A stretch of 64,000 bases of DNA from Halocynthiibacter sp049608145 (GTDB taxonomy: Bacteria; Pseudomonadota; Alphaproteobacteria; Rhodobacterales; Rhodobacteraceae). The notes beneath the pieces were generated by a model. It worked only from the letters and a program-made list of their open reading frames with translations. It was not told the DNA's origin and did not search any database. This document shows positions 59,258-64,000 of the stretch, one piece after another; within the stretch, counting starts at the first letter, position 1; each line of letters starts with the position of its first letter. The stretch spans positions 62,001 through 126,000 of the forward strand of contig NZ_JBMYXF010000002.1 in assembly GCF_049608145.1 (NCBI RefSeq), written 5' to 3'. A program made the translations under genes and the position numbers.

Positions 59258-59569
59258 ATGAAAACTGTAATCGCCTCCGTCCTCGCCCTGACCATCGCTG
59301 CTCCTGCTTTTGCTGGTGTTAAAGATGTCGAAGCACATTTCGCACAAGATAACGTTGGCATCGAAAGCGTTGTGATCGAAAACTCTGCGCCTATCACTGC
59401 AGAAGCTGTTGAAATCTTTGCAGGTCTTGCTGCTGAAGAAGGCACAGGCGTTGAAACCAAAGCCGTGCCATCCGTTGGCGCAACCCTGTCTTCCAAAGGC
59501 GGCGCGAACGCTGTTGCAACCGCATGGTTCGCAAGCGAAGCAGCAAGCGTATCTGGTTCCGACAGATAA
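59258..59569 (+). CDS. Small secreted Ala-rich protein, unknown function
   Basis: Exported protein of 103 residues with a Sec signal (MKTVIASVLALTIAAPAFA, cleavage after AFA). The mature part is acidic, Ala/Val-rich and cysteine-free (GVKDVEAHFAQDNVGIESVVIE...SKGGANAVATAWFASEAASVSGSDR). I do not recognise a family. ATG at 59258 has the best spaced AAGGA box; the ATG at 59252 is too close. A terminator follows, and the beta-barrel protein gene lies 177 bp downstream. Confidence 0.75.
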   Translation: MKTVIASVLALTIAAPAFAGVKDVEAHFAQDNVGIESVVIENSAPITAEAVEIFAGLAAEEGTGVETKAVPSVGATLSSKGGANAVATAWFASEAASVSGSDR

Positions 59570-59598
59570 GATCTGACGCGAACAGTCTAAGTGAATTT

Positions 59599-59632
59599 AA
59601 ATACCTCCGATTGTGAAGTTGGGGGTATTTTC
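59599..59632 (+). terminator. Terminator of the small secreted protein gene
   Basis: AAATACCTCC (59599-59608) pairs with GGGGGTATTT (59621-59630), one G-U pair, 12-nt loop, followed by TCG. Confidence 0.72.
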
Positions 59633-59746
59633 GCGCCTGGCGATATTGTGGTTGTCATGCACCGTCTTGGCGCTAACCTCTTGCAGCCTATATGAAATTT
59701 TGAATCTTTTCTGTATCAGTTGTTCTAAGTAATGATAGGTACAGTG

Positions 59747-61432
59747 ATGATTTCCAGAGTTTTTACTGCAGCGTTAAGCTGCATTGTTCTGCTGTCCGGC
59801 ATGTCCGGTGCACAGGCATTTTCTATACCAGAGGGCACAGCAAAAGATCAGGGCGTGGCCTTTGGCACCGGGTGCCAGATCTACGGGTATATGTCCAATA
59901 ACAACGTGCAGGGTGTATCTGGTTATCTGCAGGTGGGGCCCTGGGTTGGACGTGGATTTGCCGCCGGGGTGTCCTATCATTTGTGGGGGACCGCCGATTC
60001 AAATGTGTCCCTGTCCGGAACAGGCGCGAACCCGACAAGTGGCGGTATCTTCGGCCCGATCACAGAAACCTATCTTGAAACGAAATGTGGCCTGACCAAT
60101 GTCACAAATTTGGATCAAGGCTTTGTGGGCGGTCCTGCTTATAAAGACGCAAGTCGCTTGTTCATTACGTTTCGCGCGGAAGAAGATGGTAAGCTCTATG
60201 ACTATTTCGGTGAATTAAACGGTGTCACAGACAGCAGTATCACCGCGACCAAGACGGAAGTTATTGCAAACGTTGAACCGCCGACGGTTACGCTATCTGG
60301 CGCGCCTGCCACTTACTCTGGCACCAGCCCCTTTTCTGTGACAGCGACCTTCAGCGCGGATATGACCGGGTTTGATGACCCGGCAGCAGATATCACAGCA
60401 GTGAACGCCTCTGTCGCGATAGGGGGCGTGGATGATGTTTATACGCTGACCATCACCCCAGACGGGGCGGGAGATATCTCACTGATGATCCCGGCCGGTG
60501 CTGCGAAAGGCCCGGATGAGACTGAAAACCTGCCGTCAAATACCGTCGAGATTGCAGAGCTTGTCAGCGAACCAGAAACGCAGAAACATGACGTGTCTGA
60601 TTTTCTTCAAACCCGTAATGGCCTTTTGGCCAGCAACCAACCAGGGGTGACACGATTTTTGCAGGATCAGGGATGTGGTGCCTTTTCTGCCGGTGCGTCT
60701 GACGGTGGTTCGTCTGCAAGCGGCTGCGTGCAGAACGGATATACGTGGACTGACTTCACGGGATCATGGACAGATGCGCAATCCTACACATTGGTCACGA
60801 TCGGTGCACATCACATGATTGGCCCGGATACGTTGGCAGGTGTGATGATCCAGGTTGATAACTTTGGCTATGATGCAGGCAACACCTCAGGCAGTGGCTG
60901 GATGGCCGGGCCGTATTTTGCAACGCGACTGGCGGGTCAGAAACTGTATCTGGAAGGGCGTCTTCTGTATGGGCAAACCGATAATACCCTGACACCTGAT
61001 GGGGCGGATGCTGTTGATTTTGAAACCGAACGCTGGCTGACCCAACTGCGCATGAGCGGCGAATATCAGCTGCCACGTATGGTCCTGACACCGCTTGCCG
61101 ACCTGACCTACAGCACGGATTGCACCCGAAACACCCCCGAAGAAATTCTGGGCAGTTGTGTGGGTTTGACACAGGTTTCAGCCGGGTTGGATTTCAAAAC
61201 GCCGCTGGATGTGAATGTAGGTGCGCTTGAATTGCAGGGCGGATTGTCTGGGATTTATGCAGAAACCTGGGGTGGCCAAAGTGACTTTGAAGGTGGCCGG
61301 GGACGCGCGCATCTGGGCGTGAACTATAGCTATAGCGACAGTCTGAACATCGGGGCTGGTATGTTCTACGACGGTATCGGCATTCGCGAAGATGCCTGGG
61401 GCGGGCGTCTGACATTCGATCTGAAATTCTGA
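59747..61432 (+). CDS. Outer-membrane protein with Ig-like domain and C-terminal beta-barrel
   Basis: Exported protein of 561 residues with a Sec signal (ISRVFTAALSCIVLLSGMSGAQA). A first beta-rich region (about 30-180) is followed by an Ig-like/Big-type domain (PTVTLSGAPATYSGTSPFSVTATFSADMTGFDDPA, about 190-280). The last part (about 360-561) alternates short amphipathic strands and ends with F (WGGRLTFDLKF), a beta-barrel assembly signal, as in autotransporter barrels. Several Cys pairs occur in the passenger. Function is unknown; adhesion is a common role for such proteins. The start ATG at 59747 is favoured over the one at 59732. Confidence 0.78.
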   Translation: MISRVFTAALSCIVLLSGMSGAQAFSIPEGTAKDQGVAFGTGCQIYGYMSNNNVQGVSGYLQVGPWVGRGFAAGVSYHLWGTADSNVSLSGTGANPTSGGIFGPITETYLETKCGLTNVTNLDQGFVGGPAYKDASRLFITFRAEEDGKLYDYFGELNGVTDSSITATKTEVIANVEPPTVTLSGAPATYSGTSPFSVTATFSADMTGFDDPAADITAVNASVAIGGVDDVYTLTITPDGAGDISLMIPAGAAKGPDETENLPSNTVEIAELVSEPETQKHDVSDFLQTRNGLLASNQPGVTRFLQDQGCGAFSAGASDGGSSASGCVQNGYTWTDFTGSWTDAQSYTLVTIGAHHMIGPDTLAGVMIQVDNFGYDAGNTSGSGWMAGPYFATRLAGQKLYLEGRLLYGQTDNTLTPDGADAVDFETERWLTQLRMSGEYQLPRMVLTPLADLTYSTDCTRNTPEEILGSCVGLTQVSAGLDFKTPLDVNVGALELQGGLSGIYAETWGGQSDFEGGRGRAHLGVNYSYSDSLNIGAGMFYDGIGIREDAWGGRLTFDLKF

Positions 61433-61453
61433 TCAAACCATAGCGAACAAAAG

Positions 61454-61488
61454 AAAACGCCCCGGGAATGAAAGCCCGGGGCGTTTTT
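61454..61488. terminator. Bidirectional terminator
   Basis: AAAACGCCCCGGG (61454-61466) pairs with CCCGGGGCGTTTT (61475-61487), loop of 8 nt, followed by T. It serves the beta-barrel gene and the converging BMP gene. Confidence 0.93.
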
Positions 61489-61505
61489 ATTGGATGTTCC
61501 GAAAC

Positions 61506-62579
61506 TTAGTTCGGGATGTCGCCTTCGACACCTTCAACATAGAAATCCATGCCGGCCAATGTGCCGTCATCCGCGGTTTCACCTTCCGCCAGCCAGACAG
61601 AACCGTCTTGCTTGTTCAGAGGACCAGTGAATGCGTGGTATTCGCCGGACACGATGGAATCAGCAATCGCTTGTGCTTCGGCCTGAACCTCAGCTGGAAC
61701 GCGGTCAGAGAATTCACCGATCTCAACCATGCCTTCTTTGATGCCATCCCAAGTGCTTGTGCTTTCCCATGTGCCGTCGATGACAGCCTGGGTACGCGCG
61801 ATATAGTACGGTGCCCAGTCGTCGATGATAGAAGACAGACGTGCGGTTGGACCGAACTGTTTCATGTCAGATGCCTGACCGAACGCCATGATGCCGCGCT
61901 CTTCTGCGATGGTCATTGCTGCAGGGGAATCTGTGTGCTGCATGATCACGTCAACGCCCTGTTCGATCAAAGCAGTCGCTGCGTCAGCTTCTTTTGCTGG
62001 ATCAAACCAAGTGTAAACCCAGACAATTTTGAATTCGACGTCAGGGTTCACTTTTTGCGCGTGGATGTAAGCAGAGTTAATACCACGGATCACTTCGGGA
62101 ATTGGGAAAGATGCGATGTAACCAACCTTGTTGGTTTCGGTCATGCGGCCTGCGATGGTGCCCAGAACAGCGCGACCTTCATAGAAACGTGCGGAATAGG
62201 TGGATACGTTGTCGGCGTTTTTATAACCGGTTGCGTGTTCGAAACGCACGTTCGGGAATTTCGCCGCGACGTTGATGGTTGGGTCCATGTAACCGAAAGA
62301 CGTGGTGAAGATCAGTTCATTGCCGGACAGGGCCATTTGGGTCAGAACACGTTCTGCATCGGCGCCTTCAGGGACGGATTCAACAAAAGTTGTTTCAACC
62401 GCGTCACCGAAATGTTCTTCAACCGCCTGGCGGCCCTGATCATGTTCGTAAGACCAGCCAAAGTCGCCCACAGGACCAACATAGACAAAGCCGACTTTCA
62501 GCGGATCGTCGGCATAAGCCGCGCCACCAAGGCCAAGCGCAAGGGTCGCGCCGGCAAGAATTGTTTTAACAGATTTCAT
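61506..62579 (-). CDS. BMP-family ABC transporter substrate-binding protein
   Basis: Periplasmic binding protein of 357 residues with a Sec signal (KSVKTILAGATLALGLGGAAYAD). It begins PLKVGFVYVGPVGDFGWSYEHDQGR, the PnrA/BmpA signature, and contains IFTTSFGYMDPTINVAAKFP and QHTDSPAAMTIAEERGI. The family imports purine nucleosides or similar. The cognate permease and ATPase genes are not next to it in this window; on the minus strand the next region ends at a short hypothetical. In many relatives the remaining transporter genes lie upstream or elsewhere. Confidence 0.9.
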   Translation of the reverse strand: MKSVKTILAGATLALGLGGAAYADDPLKVGFVYVGPVGDFGWSYEHDQGRQAVEEHFGDAVETTFVESVPEGADAERVLTQMALSGNELIFTTSFGYMDPTINVAAKFPNVRFEHATGYKNADNVSTYSARFYEGRAVLGTIAGRMTETNKVGYIASFPIPEVIRGINSAYIHAQKVNPDVEFKIVWVYTWFDPAKEADAATALIEQGVDVIMQHTDSPAAMTIAEERGIMAFGQASDMKQFGPTARLSSIIDDWAPYYIARTQAVIDGTWESTSTWDGIKEGMVEIGEFSDRVPAEVQAEAQAIADSIVSGEYHAFTGPLNKQDGSVWLAEGETADDGTLAGMDFYVEGVEGDIPN

Positions 62580-62846
62580 TATTCTCTCCCGTTATGGTCG
62601 TTCGATATGCGGTTCGCATCTTTTGTCGGGCCCTGACCGGATAGGGACGGGGCCTGATGCGTTCTGTGGCATATTAGGCAGGGCGGGGCATGACAGCAAG
62701 GATTTATCCCTTAACGATACGTCGCAGGAAAACCCAGAGATGGGCTGTATTCGAAAGATCCCGGGCCCACCGTTTGGGGGTTCACAATTCAGCAATCTGG
62801 CATGTATCAATTGATGAATTGAACTTATCTATAAACGAGTATCCAA

Positions 62847-63593
62847 ATGTCCCAACTTCCCCCTCTAGGCGTAACCAATCTGGTTGGTGCGTCCTTTTCT
62901 GTCCTTAGCAAAAAATACCTTCCACTGCTGATTACAGCCTGTGTTCTGTCTTTGGTCATTGGTTTTAGCATAAATGCACTGACACCGATTTTATATGGAA
63001 CGGGGGGCGTCACAGGGGATTTTGCATTTTATCTGATCTCACTTGCCCTAGGAACGCTACAGGTCGCGATCCAGGTTCTTGTCTGCGCGCAGATTGTACG
63101 CGGGGAACCCATTGATATTGGATCATGTATCAGCCATGCGCTGACATGCCTTGCGCCGCTGGTGGTGCTTTCGATGGTAACTTATCTGTGCGTGTTAGCG
63201 GGGGCAATGTTGTTGATTATACCTGGTCTTCTCATAGCAGCTATGTGGGCTGTGCTGATCCCTGCAGTTCTTTTTGAGGGAGCGGGCTTTGGTGGGCTTG
63301 GCGTTTCGGCTTATCTGACAAGAGAGTATCGTTGGCCAATTATCGGGGCAGGTATTCTGATATTCGGTTTAATGTTTGTTGTATTTTTGGTGATGTTGTT
63401 TGCTATTGGCTTCAATGCTATCGCAGCCCCCTCAGAACTACTTCTGGCTGAGCCTGTCTGGTTTGTTGCCCTGGAATCGTTGGTAACGGCAGTATTTCAG
63501 GCAATCAGTTCACTATTCTCTGTGCTTCTTTACACACGCCTAAAAGACATCAAAGAAGGTGGCAGTGGAAATGTGGAAGAGGTCTTTGCCTGA
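62847..63593 (+). CDS. Polytopic membrane protein of unknown function
   Basis: Membrane protein of 248 residues with about six hydrophobic segments (YLPLLITACVLSLVIGFSI, LISLALGTLQVAIQVLVCAQI, LAPLVVLSMVTYLCVLAGAMLL, and others). The layout recalls YciC/DUF975-type or glycerophosphodiester-phosphodiesterase membrane domains, but I cannot assign a family. It starts PPLGVTNLVGASFSVLSKKY and ends with a short acidic tail. It is a single-gene unit followed by a terminator. Confidence 0.78.
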   Translation: MSQLPPLGVTNLVGASFSVLSKKYLPLLITACVLSLVIGFSINALTPILYGTGGVTGDFAFYLISLALGTLQVAIQVLVCAQIVRGEPIDIGSCISHALTCLAPLVVLSMVTYLCVLAGAMLLIIPGLLIAAMWAVLIPAVLFEGAGFGGLGVSAYLTREYRWPIIGAGILIFGLMFVVFLVMLFAIGFNAIAAPSELLLAEPVWFVALESLVTAVFQAISSLFSVLLYTRLKDIKEGGSGNVEEVFA

Positions 63594-63608
63594 TCTGACC
63601 ACGCAAGG

Positions 63609-63635
63609 GTGAGCCTGCGCGGCTCACTCTTTTTT
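63609..63635 (+). terminator. Terminator after the membrane protein gene
   Basis: GTGAGCC (63609-63615) pairs perfectly with GGCTCAC (63621-63627), loop of 5 nt, followed by TCTTTTTT. It overlaps the stop codon of the converging channel gene. Confidence 0.85.
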
Positions 63636-64000
63636 GTCGCTTGGATCTGGTTTGGGTTTCTCTTCATCACGCAGGGGGCGGATGTTTGTTTGTGTTTCCA
63701 GCAATGCAGTGGTGATGATAGCGGAAGGCACCGCAACTGTGCCAAGTCCAATGAACAGGACAAATGACGTGAAAATGCGCCCGCCTGTGGTGATTGGGAA
63801 CATGTCGCCATAACCAACCGTTGTGAATGTGGCGATAGCCCACCAAAAGCTTTCTGGTATGGATGTGAAGACATCAGGTTGTGCTTCGTGTTCAAACAGG
63901 TAGATCCCGACAGAACTGATATAAAGCATGACCCCGGCCAGGATCGTGAAGACATAAAGCTCACCACGTACCAGATGCAACGCGTCCCGTAGTCGAAACA
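63624..64000 (-). CDS. Voltage-gated-type potassium channel, C-terminal part (truncated by window end)
   Basis: At least 125 residues of an ion channel; the frame continues past base 64000 with no start yet (upstream codons read FRLRDA). The selectivity filter is TVGYGD in FTTVGYGDMFPITTGG, preceded by a pore helix and a transmembrane helix (FTILAGVMLYISSVGIYLFE) and followed by another (FTSFVLFIGLGTVAVPSAIITTALL). The tail is charged (RDEEKPKPDPSDKKE). It resembles six-helix K+ channels rather than two-helix ones, because further basic sequence continues upstream. The TTG codon at 63978-63980 should not be taken as its start. Confidence 0.82.
   Translation of the reverse strand, partial: FRLRDALHLVRGELYVFTILAGVMLYISSVGIYLFEHEAQPDVFTSIPESFWWAIATFTTVGYGDMFPITTGGRIFTSFVLFIGLGTVAVPSAIITTALLETQTNIRPLRDEEKPKPDPSDKKE

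Noticed and set aside
61494..62636. Plus-strand frame of 380 codons over the BMP gene
   Set aside because: Antisense to the BMP protein with a clean signal peptide and signature; the plus frame is Phe/Cys/Arg rich.
63978..63980. TTG as start of the channel gene
   Set aside because: The same frame continues upstream with plausible channel sequence to the window edge, so the true start is outside.

Overview
The window reads as about 64 kb of chromosome from a marine alphaproteobacterium of the Rhodobacterales (Roseobacter group). This rests on gene content: FlaF/FlbT flagellar regulators, a DUF2794 protein, a membrane-bound ferritin (MbfA) with an Irr-type iron control element, two dimethylglycine-dehydrogenase-like FAD/GcvT proteins around a GlxA-family regulator, malonyl-CoA synthetase, HspQ, and moderate GC. 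I saw no rRNA, tRNA, IS element, integrase, phage gene or CRISPR array. Coding density is high, with many 1-4 nt overlaps between operon partners.

Layout. 0-9 kb: HAD phosphatase, EamA exporter, ArsR regulator plus CSC-motif permease, DUF188 protein plus soluble transhydrogenase, S-formylglutathione hydrolase, a deiodinase-like flavoprotein plus AEC transporter, and mbfA. 9-18.8 kb: a 48-residue secreted peptide and a TetR regulator that share operator-like sites, DUF2794, an NlpC/P60 plus M17 peptidase pair, carbonic anhydrase, a HEPN-like protein, asd, a second EamA exporter and a DEAD-box helicase. 18.9-21.4 kb: LysR regulator divergent from a PhyH dioxygenase plus HD-domain oxygenase pair that resembles organophosphonate (TmpA/TmpB or PhnY/PhnZ) degradation. 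21.7-30.9 kb: a partial flagellar cluster (fliC, flaF, flbT, DUF1217, motB, flgE, flgK, flgL, flgI). 30.9-39 kb: matB, lolA, lytic transglycosylase, hspQ, rhodanese, gamma-glutamyltransferase family, an RsbW/STAS pair, thiolase and free-Met-sulfoxide reductase. 39-47 kb: XRE-cupin regulator, LysE exporter, GFA enzyme, and two DMGDH-like enzymes flanking a GlxA regulator. 47-56.8 kb: rarD, rluA-type synthase, KAS III, aldehyde dehydrogenase, 1-Cys peroxiredoxin, aquaporin, pnp and rpsO, the last two separated by an unrelated periplasmic protein gene. 57-64 kb: RTX-like acidic protein, DUF5665, DUF1643, a small secreted protein, an Ig-like/beta-barrel outer membrane protein, a BMP-family binding protein, a membrane protein and a truncated K+ channel gene.

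Working together: one thread is methylated amine and C1 metabolism. The PhyH/HD pair could release glycine betaine and phosphate from a phosphonate analogue. The DMGDH-like enzymes would demethylate dimethylglycine or sarcosine, and the GFA protein and S-formylglutathione hydrolase could handle formaldehyde. That chain is inferred from families. The most notable non-coding signals are a duplicated intergenic element with ATGCA repeats phased at 11 bp (3224-3285 and 46829-46895), three TetR-like palindromes around the 48-residue peptide gene, an extended dyad in front of the XRE-cupin gene, and an 18-bp perfect inverted repeat at 44188-44229.
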